Shown here in pieces: positions 8,497-17,700 of a stretch of DNA of 43,950 nt. Origin of the DNA: Gammaproteobacteria bacterium (GTDB lineage Bacteria > Pseudomonadota > Gammaproteobacteria > Pseudomonadales > Cellvibrionaceae); assembly GCA_005801205.1 (NCBI GenBank), contig SYDJ01000173.1, forward strand, positions 1-43,950, written 5' to 3'. Under the pieces are notes generated by a model, which was given only the letters and a program-made list of their open reading frames with translations, did no database searches and was not told the origin of the DNA. Position numbers and translations under genes: made by a program. Numbering within the stretch: position 1 is the stretch's first letter; each line of letters starts with the position of its first letter.

Positions 8497-9656
8497 GAAA
8501 CTTCCAATCCCGTATTCGATATGCCTATGGGATACAAAATAAACTCATCGTAACCGACTACAACTGACTGATAACCGGAAAATGATTTGTCCAACTCAGG
8601 GTCATTAGAATCCACTAACAAAGGACGATTTTGCAGCGAGAGTATTTTTTCTTTGGTGGCGATGATATGAATATTCTGCCGAGGAATAGCACGCAAAATA
8701 TCTGGCGCAAGCTGCTGATTCCCACGACCTATAATATGCCCCTGCCCGCCAATGGCAGTAATAATTACTTGTACCTCGCCATTATGATTAGCGATTAAGT
8801 CGCGCAATTGCTGCGCACTTACATCCGTAGCAACCAACTCGCGATTTAAAATTACATCAATGCCAAGCAGACTTCCTGCAACACCCAACTGCTCTAAAAA
8901 CACTTTAGTCGTTGAGCCAGGCCCAATAATATAAAGAGTGTCATTCAGTAAATTATCGATTAAATAGTTAGCTATATCGAGCTTAACCAGCTCGTCTTGC
9001 GCGGCACCGCTATTTTTTACTTGCTGCAAAAATTGCGGCAATAAGGGTGCATACATGGACGCATACATGCGAGTTTTTACTTTTCCTTCGCGAAATGCAG
9101 CTTCATCTATGTCGCGCACATCGCAAGCCTGCACATTCACCAGTTGCTTTCTGAGCAAGCACAATAAAATTTCACCTGCAGCTTCAGGGGTAACAGCATA
9201 AACACCTGAGTGCATTTTTACGCCAGAGGGAATGCCCAATACCACTTGCTGTTCAGCGCCTGCTTGTAGTAAACCGTCAGCGATATTGCGCGCAGTGCCA
9301 TCGCCACCGGCAAATAAAATAATATCGACGGATTCTTTAATTAAAGCGCTAGTAGAGGCCAATGTATCTTGTGCGCTTGAGGGATGACTGTTCGCATGGC
9401 CGACTAAGGTGTAATTAAAACCGCAAGATTTGGCAGCAGCTTCACCCATATCACTTGCAAAACAGTAGATATGAATATTAGCAATAAACTCTTGTAACAT
9501 TGCCAAGCAACGTTCCGCCCGTGTGAGCGCACGCGCCTCTGCACCGAGCGCGAGTGCTTGCGCGCGAACTTCGTCGCCATCGCTGCCTTTTAGACCAACA
9601 CTGCCGCCAATACCAGCATAGGGATTAATGATTAAACCAAGTTTGAATTTATTCAT
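8493..9656 (-). CDS. ATP-NAD kinase-like protein (PF01513, AcoX-type)
   Basis: 387 residues from ATG 9656, overlapping the pdxB stop by 8 bases. A GTG six codons upstream (9674) is the alternative start but gives no better ribosome site. Motifs: an N-terminal strand-loop 'LGLIINPYAGIGG', the NAD-kinase/diacylglycerol-kinase signature 'ILFAGGDGTARNI' near residue 110, and 'VVLGIPSGVKMHSGVYA'. The later 'YIIGPGSTTK' and 'ITAIGGQGHIIGRGNQQ' segments are characteristic of the longer AcoX-like branch rather than housekeeping NadK (~300 aa). The reaction is probably phosphorylation of a nucleotide or related small molecule, not proven. Its link to pdxB, which makes a PLP precursor using NAD, may be metabolic or merely operonic. 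Confidence 0.86.
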   Translation of the reverse strand: MNKFKLGLIINPYAGIGGSVGLKGSDGDEVRAQALALGAEARALTRAERCLAMLQEFIANIHIYCFASDMGEAAAKSCGFNYTLVGHANSHPSSAQDTLASTSALIKESVDIILFAGGDGTARNIADGLLQAGAEQQVVLGIPSGVKMHSGVYAVTPEAAGEILLCLLRKQLVNVQACDVRDIDEAAFREGKVKTRMYASMYAPLLPQFLQQVKNSGAAQDELVKLDIANYLIDNLLNDTLYIIGPGSTTKVFLEQLGVAGSLLGIDVILNRELVATDVSAQQLRDLIANHNGEVQVIITAIGGQGHIIGRGNQQLAPDILRAIPRQNIHIIATKEKILSLQNRPLLVDSNDPELDKSFSGYQSVVVGYDEFILYPIGISNTGLEVS

Positions 9657-10794
9657 TCGTTGATGAAGCCACACTAAAGCCCAACACGCTTAACCATTCA
9701 GCAGTTTTAGTATCTGCACCAACCACATGATAATTATGAAACTCACGGCGAGTAGGGTAATACTTGCGCAGACTATCAAAACCTATTGCAAAATTATCTT
9801 CACCGTTGCGCGCACGTGTTGCTAATGCGCGTAAGCGTTTGTCATCATCCGCGATTGAATAGACTTGGGAGATAAGACGTTTTACTTGTTCCCAGGTAAT
9901 TTTTTCTTCAGTGATACGTAATTGATTGTTAGCCAGTGGAGGTACTAAATCTTTAATGGATAATTCTGCGGGACGATTGAGATGCTTACACAGCGCCTGA
10001 TAAATCATTTCTGTGCCTTTTAATTTTCCGTCGTAGCTGTAGCCTGCAATATGCGGCGAACCGAGCACAACCTTATCCAATAAATTTAAAGAAATATCTG
10101 GCTCAGGCTCCCACACATCTAATACAACGCGAACATCATCGCGCTCGGTTAAAAAATGCAACAAATCGGCATTATTAATCACTGGCCCACGGCCGCAATT
10201 AAGTAACACCGCGCCCGCATTTAGCAATTGTAGCTGAGGTAAATTAATTAAATGAAAGCTGGGGTGCTCGCCGGTGTTAGTGAGTGGTGTATGCATACTA
10301 ATAATATCGCAGCTCAACACTTCTTCTAAGCTAGTTAGATCGGTGTTGTGTTCTGGAGTTCGTAGCGGATCATAACAATAGCAATCTACGCCTTGCAGTT
10401 TTAAACGTTTATATAATAAACCGCCAACATTGCCGCAACCGATAATGCCAAATTTTTTATCGCGCCAATTCACATCTAAATGACAGAGCGCTGCATAGAC
10501 ATATTCAACAACTGAATTGGCATTGCAACCGGGAGCACTGGAAAATTCTACATGATTATTCTGCAGCCAAGGTTGATCTAAATGATCCACACCAATAGTG
10601 CAGGTGCCAACAAAACTCACCTTACTTGAATTTAAGAGCGCTTGATTTACATGGGTTACTGAGCGAACTAATAATGCCGACGCATCACGCGCATCATCAT
10701 TTTTCATGGTTCGACCGGGGCGCGTAACAACCTCTCCAATCGATTGAAAAAACTCGTTAACTAATGGGATATTTTCATCCGCCAGTATTTTCAT
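9649..10794 (-). CDS. pdxB: Erythronate-4-phosphate dehydrogenase PdxB
   Basis: 381 residues, matching E. coli PdxB (378 aa). It oxidises 4-phosphoerythronate to 2-oxo-3-hydroxy-4-phosphobutanoate in the DXP-dependent pyridoxal-phosphate pathway. The start is ATG 10794 (MKILADENIPL). An in-frame TTG 18 codons earlier would add a tail foreign to the family and is rejected. Visible features: 'GTCTIGVDHLD', the nucleotide-binding 'FGIIGCGNVGG' (residues ~118-128), the substrate/active-site Arg in 'LLNCGRGPVI', Glu in 'LDVWEPEP', the catalytic His in 'GSPHIAGYSYDGK', and the C-terminal PdxB dimerisation domain. It heads a four-gene run in which every junction overlaps. Confidence 0.95.
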   Translation of the reverse strand: MKILADENIPLVNEFFQSIGEVVTRPGRTMKNDDARDASALLVRSVTHVNQALLNSSKVSFVGTCTIGVDHLDQPWLQNNHVEFSSAPGCNANSVVEYVYAALCHLDVNWRDKKFGIIGCGNVGGLLYKRLKLQGVDCYCYDPLRTPEHNTDLTSLEEVLSCDIISMHTPLTNTGEHPSFHLINLPQLQLLNAGAVLLNCGRGPVINNADLLHFLTERDDVRVVLDVWEPEPDISLNLLDKVVLGSPHIAGYSYDGKLKGTEMIYQALCKHLNRPAELSIKDLVPPLANNQLRITEEKITWEQVKRLISQVYSIADDDKRLRALATRARNGEDNFAIGFDSLRKYYPTRREFHNYHVVGADTKTAEWLSVLGFSVASSTNE

Positions 10795-10981
10795 AAATAT
10801 TCTCTTAAAAGCCACTGTCTTTTTTATAGAAAAGGTGTTGTGTTGCAAATCTTTAGCATATACTTGGTTTGAAGACGGCGCGAAAAGCCTCTTCTTTCAT
10901 CGCTGGGATCCATGACGCAAGCCTTCAACGCGGCGTACTCAGCAGGCTATCACCAACCGCTAGAACCGAGGGGGTGGCATT

Positions 10982-11680
10982 ATGAAGACCTCAGACACAA
11001 CCCACAATATGGACAACGTGGTCGATTTCTTCACCGGCAAAACCTTTTCTACCCTGCACGATGAGCGCTTTATACGTCTAGCCCCTGAGCTTGATGGTCT
11101 TGAAATGCTCTATTCCAACGATACCAGCTCCGAAAAGCTCTTTAGCCTCAAAATCCTCTGTTGGGGTTTGCGCGCTAATGGCGATGTTGTCGGTTTGGTA
11201 CCCTGGCTGAACGATATTGTACCCTGCCCCGACCTCTGCGACCCTTTAAATGGTCACTTTGAGGGTTATTACGATCAGGGGATTGATGACGTGTTCTTCG
11301 AAGCGCCCATTCATAAGATTGTCGAGCTGGAAACCGCCGCCGATTATTACGAAGTTGAATGCGAAAACGACGATGACGTTGTTCAGGAAGTGCCGGATAT
11401 GATTGGAACTCATGCAGTTCTGGCCACACCGGGTCAAAAACACTTGTCACTGGTTGAAGTTGTTAGTTGGCGGCTGCTCCATGACGGCAGTATTTATGGC
11501 ATGTTGGCTGATCACGCCAAGGTTGTTAGTACGCCTGTGCTGCCGGGTGATGACTGCCTTTATGCCGCACAAACCAACGACAATTTTCGTTACTTTTTCC
11601 AACATCAAATTGCCAACAAGATAAAAGCGCAAGACCCCGAAGCTCTTGCCGCTATTTCACTGCTGGTTGACGACGTCTGA
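10982..11680 (+). CDS. Acidic conserved protein with an internally duplicated domain (function unknown)
   Basis: 232 residues, very acidic, with no signal peptide or membrane span. I do not recognise a named family. Two copies of one module are visible: residues ~55-86 ('SLKILCWGLRANGDVVGLVP...') and ~156-187 ('SLVEVVSWRLLHDGSIYGML...'). They align as SLxxxxxWxLxxxGxxxGxL followed by a beta-rich 'vPcPdL/sTPVL'. Each is followed by an acidic or aromatic segment, so the protein looks like a tandem of two similar small beta-rich domains. The start ATG 10982 has a G-rich ribosome site (GGGGGTGG) six to eight bases upstream. It is divergent from pdxB with 187 bases between the two starts. Confidence 0.75.
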   Translation: MKTSDTTHNMDNVVDFFTGKTFSTLHDERFIRLAPELDGLEMLYSNDTSSEKLFSLKILCWGLRANGDVVGLVPWLNDIVPCPDLCDPLNGHFEGYYDQGIDDVFFEAPIHKIVELETAADYYEVECENDDDVVQEVPDMIGTHAVLATPGQKHLSLVEVVSWRLLHDGSIYGMLADHAKVVSTPVLPGDDCLYAAQTNDNFRYFFQHQIANKIKAQDPEALAAISLLVDDV

Positions 11681-11688
11681 CTTATTAC

Positions 11689-11715
11689 CCTGTCGCCCTA
11701 AGGTGACAGGTTACT
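11689..11715 (+). terminator. Weak terminator-like hairpin after the 10982-11680 gene
   Basis: The stem CCTGTCGCC / GGTGACAGG (11689-11697, 11702-11710) is 9 bp with one G-T pair and a CTAA loop. It begins 9 bases after the stop codon. The tail (TTACTT) is only modestly T-rich, so termination may be partial. Confidence 0.5.
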
Positions 11716-11895
11716 TAAGACACTTCGCCCTTTAAATCCACAATTGCGATTGTGCGAACCTGTATCGCTCCTAATTTCGCCACGAACGAGGCAAACACTG
11801 GCGACATTTTCTGGCATCTTAACCATACAAGCGCTCAAAAACACTGCAATAAAATTAGCGTAAAATTACATGTAACCGATCACCTACAATAAATT

Positions 11896-12135
11896 TTATC
11901 CAGGATTCTTTTTTATAATATAGGTGTATGTTTTTTCATCGCTTTCTTGCTGCAATAATTCATGTCCAAGAAACTGGCAGAACTTTGGAATATCGCGCGT
12001 AGTTGATGGATCTGTTGCTATCACTTTTATAATGGCTCCCGCTGTGACCTCGCGCACAACCTTATGCAACATCATCACTGGCTCTGGGCACAGCAAACCA
12101 CTGGTATCTAAAATTTTATCAATTTCACTCTTCAT
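11896..12135 (-). CDS. tusA: Sulfurtransferase TusA
   Basis: 79 residues from ATG 12135; an upstream TTG (12165) would add ten residues not seen in the family. The TusA/SirA signature is present: 'LDTSGLLCPEPVMMLHK' with the catalytic persulfide cysteine C16 in CPEP. The rest is the two-layer alpha/beta fold ending in 'FCQFLGHELLQ...YTYIIKK'. TusA accepts sulfur from IscS and hands it to TusBCD for 2-thiolation of tRNA wobble uridine, and it also feeds other sulfur pathways. It is alone on its strand here. The gap of about 110 bases to the divergent 12247 gene should hold both promoters. Confidence 0.93.
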   Translation of the reverse strand: MKSEIDKILDTSGLLCPEPVMMLHKVVREVTAGAIIKVIATDPSTTRDIPKFCQFLGHELLQQESDEKTYTYIIKKNPG

Positions 12136-12246
12136 AGTATTACTTCGTCTAAAAACAAACGGCAAAAAAATATTCTATTGCTAAACTCTAGCTGAGGATA
12201 TTTAAAATCAATGGATTAACTACAGACTACCGGGGAACACAGTTCG

Positions 12247-12639
12247 ATGTCTCGGATTCCGATTGAAACACATATGCCAGATGATTTTTTTAGTCGCCAA
12301 GCATTAGAGCTGACATTTAGATTATTGCATAATAATAATCCAGGTTTAGCAAACGCGATTAAAAATACCTTGTCGCATATTCATCTCGCACCCTACGAAA
12401 CCATTCAGGGATCACACACGGGAGAAATGTATTTTAACGCTGAAATTTACGAATCCCTTTCTGCTCACGCTATTGGCAAAATAGTATCTGCGCTAACAGA
12501 TATTGGAGAGCAAGCCTTACAAAAGCACGACATGCCCCCCGAGCATTTAAATCAATTACGCACACTCATTGAAGACTGGGTGCAATTAACTGAGTGGATT
12601 CTGCAACACACCACACCCGATAAAACCGCTTACCACTAG
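12247..12639 (+). CDS. Small helical protein of unknown function
   Basis: 130 residues, soluble, mostly predicted helical, with several histidines and no signal peptide or cysteines. I do not recognise the family. Features: an amphipathic stretch 'DDFFSRQALELTFRLLHNNNPGLANAIKNTL' (~12-42), a central 'GEMYFNAEIYESLSAHAIGKIVSAL', and a C-terminal helix 'LRTLIEDWVQLTEWILQHT'. ATG 12247 is preceded by GGGGA at about 10 bases. It lies between divergent tusA and convergent rlmM, whose stop is only 8 bases away. Base composition is like its neighbours. A regulatory or adaptor role cannot be shown. Confidence 0.72.
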   Translation: MSRIPIETHMPDDFFSRQALELTFRLLHNNNPGLANAIKNTLSHIHLAPYETIQGSHTGEMYFNAEIYESLSAHAIGKIVSALTDIGEQALQKHDMPPEHLNQLRTLIEDWVQLTEWILQHTTPDKTAYH

Positions 12640-12647
12640 CGTGTTTT

Positions 12648-13703
12648 TTATTTGAAAACACGCAAGTGCCCAGTTACCTCTTCGCGGTCATGGTAGAGCT
12701 GTTTAAATTGAATATCCACATCTAGCCCTAATTTAGTTAGCTCTTTTAGAATCCGTTCCTCGCACTTCTTTACTTCCAGATAACGTTGTTTCATCGGCAG
12801 CTTCAAATTAAATACAGCTTCACGGCAATAACCTTTACCAAACCACTGAATAATCATACTGGAAACGCGCGCGGGCTTATCCACAATATCGCACACCAAC
12901 CAATCTACTTTCTTTTTAGGCTCATACATAAAACCATCGGTGAGTATGTGCAGCACCTGCCCTGTCTCCAGCAAATTTTTATCCATAGGGCCATTATCAA
13001 CCGCCTCTACGTACATACCACGCTGAACCAATTGCCATGTCCAACCACCGGGTGCTGCCCCCAAATCAACGGCACACATTCCCGATGCTAAACGCGTGTC
13101 CCAATCTGCTGCGGGAACAAAATGGTGCCAAGCCTCTTCTAACTTTAAGGTTGCGCGACTAGGTGCTTCTTTGGGTAAACGCAAGCGTGCAATACCCATA
13201 GGCCACGGGGAACTATTGCTATACAAGCTCACACCCAAATAAGCTTCCGTACCCGTAATAAAAACCAAGTGTAAACGCCATGGGCTTTTAACACTTATCA
13301 ATTGATTTTTACGCAAGGCAGTACTGAACGGAGCAGTAAATTTTTTGCTGAGGCCAGACAACTCTTTACCGTCGTTGGTATCCACAGTTTCCAATAACAA
13401 TTCACGCGCGATGGGAAATTGCTGTGCAGCCGCAAGTAAAGGTGTGACGCGATCCGTTACCGGTAAATCGGTAATAGGCGCCTGGGTCACAAACCATTGG
13501 CGAGTAAAAATTAATTTACGAAACCGCAATTCTTGTTGAATTTGCATGGCCCCATTTGGCTCATGGGTAATAAATACAACATAGGCAGAGTTGTCCTTCG
13601 TTTTACTGTAACCATAAACACCCACCTCACCCGCCAAATCGGTAATTTCTGCGGCGCATTCTTTTTCAAAACCTGCACGACAGTGCAAAAATAAATGATT
13701 CAT
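12648..13703 (-). CDS. rlmM: 23S rRNA (cytidine-2498-2'-O)-methyltransferase RlmM
   Basis: 351 residues (E. coli RlmM is 366). It 2'-O-methylates C2498 in the peptidyl-transferase region of 23S rRNA, using SAM. The N-terminal THUMP-like half begins 'MNHLFLHCRAGFEKECAAEI'. The C-terminal RrmJ-type Rossmann domain shows motif I 'AVDLGAAPGGWTWQLVQRG', a catalytic Asp region 'VDWLVCDIVDKP', and a catalytic lysine region 'AVFNLKLPMKQR'. The ending 'LYHDREEVTGHLRVF' is diagnostic for RlmM. It follows yheU on the same strand after a 55-base gap and may be cotranscribed with it. Confidence 0.95.
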   Translation of the reverse strand: MNHLFLHCRAGFEKECAAEITDLAGEVGVYGYSKTKDNSAYVVFITHEPNGAMQIQQELRFRKLIFTRQWFVTQAPITDLPVTDRVTPLLAAAQQFPIARELLLETVDTNDGKELSGLSKKFTAPFSTALRKNQLISVKSPWRLHLVFITGTEAYLGVSLYSNSSPWPMGIARLRLPKEAPSRATLKLEEAWHHFVPAADWDTRLASGMCAVDLGAAPGGWTWQLVQRGMYVEAVDNGPMDKNLLETGQVLHILTDGFMYEPKKKVDWLVCDIVDKPARVSSMIIQWFGKGYCREAVFNLKLPMKQRYLEVKKCEERILKELTKLGLDVDIQFKQLYHDREEVTGHLRVFK

Positions 13704-13758
13704 AGCTTCTCTGTATTAATAACTTCTGTGTGTTAAATAGCTTATGTGAGTTTAAGGC

Positions 13759-13995
13759 TCAGTCGTTATTGGGCTCAATAATACTGGCGTCATGTTTGGT
13801 TAAAATAGATACACTTTCAGTGGCAGAATCAAACACAATCACAATATCGCCACGCGCCAATTGCCGTTCAACTTGGCTTACTTTTTGTGTAAGAGAAAAT
13901 TCCATTTCACCATAATCCGTACCTTCGCGGGTAATAAATTCTTCAATCAAGCCTTGCAGGGCATCCGGTGAAATCTGTTTATAGGGGATAATCAT
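13759..13995 (-). CDS. yheU: YheU family protein (UPF0270)
   Basis: 78 residues. It is recognised from the conserved 'MIIPYKQISPDALQGLIEEF' start and 'REGTDYGEMEFSLTQKVSQV' core, which match the UPF0270/YheU family (usually ~72 aa). The product is a small cytoplasmic acidic protein of unknown biochemical role. The C-terminal tail 'HDASIIEPNND' is a little longer than usual. It is divergent from gcvR, with under 100 bases between starts. Confidence 0.9.
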   Translation of the reverse strand: MIIPYKQISPDALQGLIEEFITREGTDYGEMEFSLTQKVSQVERQLARGDIVIVFDSATESVSILTKHDASIIEPNND

Positions 13996-14088
13996 AAATC
14001 GGCCACTTCATATTTTGCTTGTTTGGCTACTAGGAGAAAGTTACTCTTAAGGCATCACTTGCTCATCAATCATAAAAAGGAAATCACT

Positions 14089-14625
14089 GTGCAAACACAA
14101 TTAGTCTTAACCATTATTAGCGATGATAAACCCGGTGTTGTAGAGCTTTTGGCGCAAACCATTACTCAGCACCAAGGCAACTGGTTAGAAAGCCGTATGG
14201 CGCATTTGGCAGGTAAATTCGCCGGTATTCTCCAAATTGCAATTGACCGCGAAAGTGAAGCCGCCCTACGCGAAGCACTGGGAAGCTTGAACGATCAGGG
14301 GCTGAAGATTGTGGTGGAATCCGCTGCCGAAACCATCAAGCCTACCGGCAAAGAATTTCAATTCAGTGTGGTGGGCAGTGACCGCCCTGGGATTGTGTTT
14401 GAAATCGCACAGGCCTTTGCCAGCCGCCATATTAACATGAGCGAGCTGGAAACCGCTTGCTCAAGTATGCCGTGGTCAGGCGAGCCTATGTTTGAGGCGA
14501 CGGGTTTGATTCAAGTGCCTAAATCGGTGGATATGGATGAGTTCTACGAGCAGCTGGATATTATTGCTGATGAACTTGCGGTAGATGTACGCTTAGAATC
14601 ACCCGGCGAAGATGTTCACCACTGA
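14089..14625 (+). CDS. gcvR: Glycine cleavage system regulator GcvR (tandem ACT domains)
   Basis: 178 residues from a GTG at 14089, chosen because AAGGAA lies seven bases upstream and the ACT fold begins at once. An in-frame TTG at 14023 would add 22 non-conserved basic residues. Two ACT domains are seen: residues ~4-75 ('LVLTIISDDKPGVVELLAQTITQHQGNWLESR') and ~90-165 ('FQFSVVGSDRPGIVFEIAQAFASRHINMSELET'). In E. coli, GcvR binds glycine through such domains and antagonises the activator GcvA at the gcv operon. No gcvA or gcvTHP genes are in the window, so regulatory partners are elsewhere. Length is close to E. coli GcvR (~190 aa). Confidence 0.87.
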   Translation: MQTQLVLTIISDDKPGVVELLAQTITQHQGNWLESRMAHLAGKFAGILQIAIDRESEAALREALGSLNDQGLKIVVESAAETIKPTGKEFQFSVVGSDRPGIVFEIAQAFASRHINMSELETACSSMPWSGEPMFEATGLIQVPKSVDMDEFYEQLDIIADELAVDVRLESPGEDVHH

Positions 14626-14647
14626 AACCTACCAACGGGTCACACAT

Positions 14648-14700
14648 AAAGAATACTGTTTGACTCAAAACCTTATGAGGCAAACCGTATTCTTTATTTC
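14648..14700 (+). terminator. Long hairpin downstream of gcvR
   Basis: Arms AAAGAATACTGTTTG (14648-14662) and CAAACCGTATTCTTT (14681-14695) pair over 15 positions with one mismatch around an 18-base loop, followed by ATTTC. It begins about 22 bases past the gcvR stop. It may help termination or protect the mRNA 3' end. Confidence 0.5.
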
Positions 14701-14718
14701 TGACTTGCAAGTAATATT

Positions 14719-14751
14719 AAAGCCTCTGCCGGTTCTGGCTTAGGCTTTTTT
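14719..14751. terminator. Bidirectional terminator between gcvR and the sensor kinase
   Basis: Arms AAAGCCT (14719-14725) and AGGCTTT (14742-14748) surround a 16-base loop, with a further T-run to 14750. The plus-strand tail serves gcvR. On the minus strand the stem ends in TTTAATATT and lies just after the sensor-kinase stop at 14757. Confidence 0.65.
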
Positions 14752-14756
14752 ATGAA

Positions 14757-17700
14757 TCACGGATTTTTAGTTTCGTCCGCTGCCACTTCGCTTTCTTCTG
14801 CTTCAAAAAATAAACGTGAAGGCAAAGTGACAACCAATTCAAAGGGAATAAAGTCTGGTGATTTAGCTTCTTCGGTATGTAATTTCACAAAGACCTTGCC
14901 GCCTTGCTCGGCTAGGAATTGCCTTACCGCATCCAACCCAACACCTCGCCCGGAAATATCAGTGACCGCTGTCTTGGTGGTGACGCCTGGCTGAAACATC
15001 AAATCAGCAATATCCGCAACGCTGGGCTTGTCGTCTTTTTTCCATTTGCCCATTTGCACACCCTTGTTAAACAGGCCTTGAATATTAAGGCCGCGGCCAT
15101 CGTCTTGGGTGGAAATATGCAACTCATTATTTTCAATGCTTGAACGAATTGTAATGGCTCCGTGCTGGTGCTTTTCTGCAAGAATGCGTTCTTCTGTACT
15201 TTCCAGCCCATGGTCAACGGCGTTGCGAAGTATGTGAGAAAAAACATCAATCAGTAATTCCTGTGCTTTTACTTTGATACGCACATTGCTCGGTTCAATG
15301 GTCACTACCGGCATTTTTTTGTCGAGTTGCGATGCAATAGAAGAGAGCGATGTAACCACATCAACGAGATTACGCTCTATAGAATTCGCATTGATTTGAC
15401 TAAGGTACACTTTCAGTTTTGTGAGTTCTTTGGTATCAACATAGGTTTGAATTTTATCCATAATTGTATTGTGCATCCAGAATCCTTTGGTTCGATTTGA
15501 GCCCGAGTCGTTTCCTCGACCCAATACCGTGCGATATACGTGAGAATACTCTGCGAGTGCTTTCTCCATGTGCTCCAAATCCTCAAGTAATTTTTCTGGG
15601 TCCCAAATGGCTTGCTCAGAAACTTTTAAAATGCTGTAGGTTGACTCGATTTCGTGGGCGGTATTGCTCAGGTGCGTAAACCCATAGGTTCTGCTGTTGC
15701 CTTTTATGGTGTGCATATTTCTAAACATTAACGCGATGACTTTCTCATTGCGTTGTGGCGTAGCTTCAATCACTTCGCGAATAACCTGAATATAACCTAT
15801 AGAGGATTCCTCAAAGCTTAAGAATTTCTCTGCCGACAAATTCAATAGCTGGCTAATAATATCGAGCTGCCTCTTTTGCTCAAGCGCTGCATTTTCCATT
15901 TGACGAATTTGCGTAACGTCGCGCACGGATACCATCAGTTTATTAACAACATCATCCACAATAATGGGGTTCCAATCCAGGGCAAGGCATTTTTTCTTTG
16001 CGCCAATATTAATGTCAAACTCACTGAGAAGGAGCGATTTGTTAAAACCAAAATTCATCTCATCCTCACCAATAATGGCAAAAATGGCGGCCTTCGCAGA
16101 GTCCAGTGCATCGCTAGCAATTGCAGCACCGTGAAAGAGAAAATCGTTAACGTGACGCCCGGCAATATCTGTAGTTTCGAAAATAGTTTTTAAATAAACA
16201 GAATACTCTGGGTGAATTTTTCCATTATCTTGCACAGTAAATAGGCCTTGGGGGATGTTGCTGAGCATGGCCTGAATGTCTTTACTTTTTTCTCTAACTT
16301 CCGCCGTTCGCTCGTTGACTTTAATTTCGAGAATTCGGTTTTGTTCTTCAATCAATTGGCGCTTTCTGCGCTGTTGGTAGATAAACCATACAACAATACC
16401 GAGCAAGGTTAAGGCATAGAGTGTATAGGCCCACCAGGTTTTCCAGGGCGGAGGCAATTGAATAATCGTGATAGATTTTCCTTCTTCGTTCCATACGCCA
16501 TCATTGTTGCTGCCCTTGACCTTAAAAACATAGGTACCTGGATTCAAGTTGGTATATTTTGCCACGCGCTGGCTGCCTGCATCCATCCAGTCTTTGTCAA
16601 AGCCTTCTAGCTTGTATGCATATTTATTTTTTGCAGTATCGCGGAAATTTAGCGCTGAAAAGCCAAAGACAAACATGGATCTGGTGTGATCCAATTGGAT
16701 TAAATCGGTGCGATTAACGGTGCTTTTTAGTAGTTTATCTGGCCCGCCTACGGTGATGGTATCAGCAAATATTTTGAAGTCGGTTAAAACGATCGGCGGC
16801 ACATTTGTATTATCGGTAAGCTCTGTCGGTTTGAAAATGCGAAGCCCATTAACGCCACCAAAAATAACTTCGCCACGGCTGCTGATGAATCCGGAGCGTG
16901 TTTGAAAGCCACCAACCAAACGCCCGCTAATACGATTGTAATTTTTTATTTTTTGGGTTTCAGGGTTAAATGAAATAAAACCATTATTAGTGCTTAACCA
17001 CAAGTTGCCATTGGTGTCTTCAACAATATTGCGAATGGTGTCGTCAATAAAGCCGCTTTTTTTATTGTAGATCGTAAATTTTTTGGTTTCAGGGTTAAAC
17101 AAATTAAGGCCCGCATCGGTACCAAGCCACAGTCTTTGCTTACTATCTTCAAATATGACGAGCACCGATGGGTTGCTTAAACTGGTCGGATCTTTAGGGT
17201 CTGTAACATAGCGCGTAAAGGTTTCTTTTTCACGATTCATAAGGTTTAGGCCGGAGCTTGTACCTACCCAAAAGTTACCTTTTGAATCTTCGAAAGTGTT
17301 CCATACTAAGTCACCCGTCAGTGATTCAGGATCACTTTCGATGTGTACGTAGTGCGTAAATAGTTTTGTCTCGCGATTGTATTTGCTAACGCCACCGCTA
17401 TGCGTGGTAATCCACATATTGTGATCTTTGTCTTCGCGAATTGACCAAACCGGGGCGCTATTCAACCTGTTGGAGGTTGTTGTGCGTTCCGTTATTTTTC
17501 GTTGCTTGTCAAACGGGTAACGGGTAAATTTTTTATCGACGGGATTAAAACTGGCAACGCCACCACCCCACACACCGGTCCAAATAAGACCGGTTGAATC
17601 AATATAAACAGAGAGAACAGCGTTGCCATTAATGGTAGTGGGGTCGTTAGGGTCGCTTTTAAAACTGGTAAAATCGCCGGTTTCGCGGTTGAAAAAATTG

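Noticed and set aside
10795-10848. Longer PdxB with 18 extra N-terminal residues from a TTG
   Set aside because: The ATG at 10794 gives the exact family N-terminus and follows a purine-rich AAGAGA; the extension is not conserved in the family.
14023-14088. Longer GcvR starting at a TTG
   Set aside because: The GTG at 14089 has a good Shine-Dalgarno and starts directly before the ACT domain; the extra basic residues look untranslated.
14752-16193. Several plus-strand open frames opposite the sensor kinase
   Set aside because: The minus strand here encodes unmistakable kinase motifs; the plus-strand frames have no ribosome sites or recognisable features.
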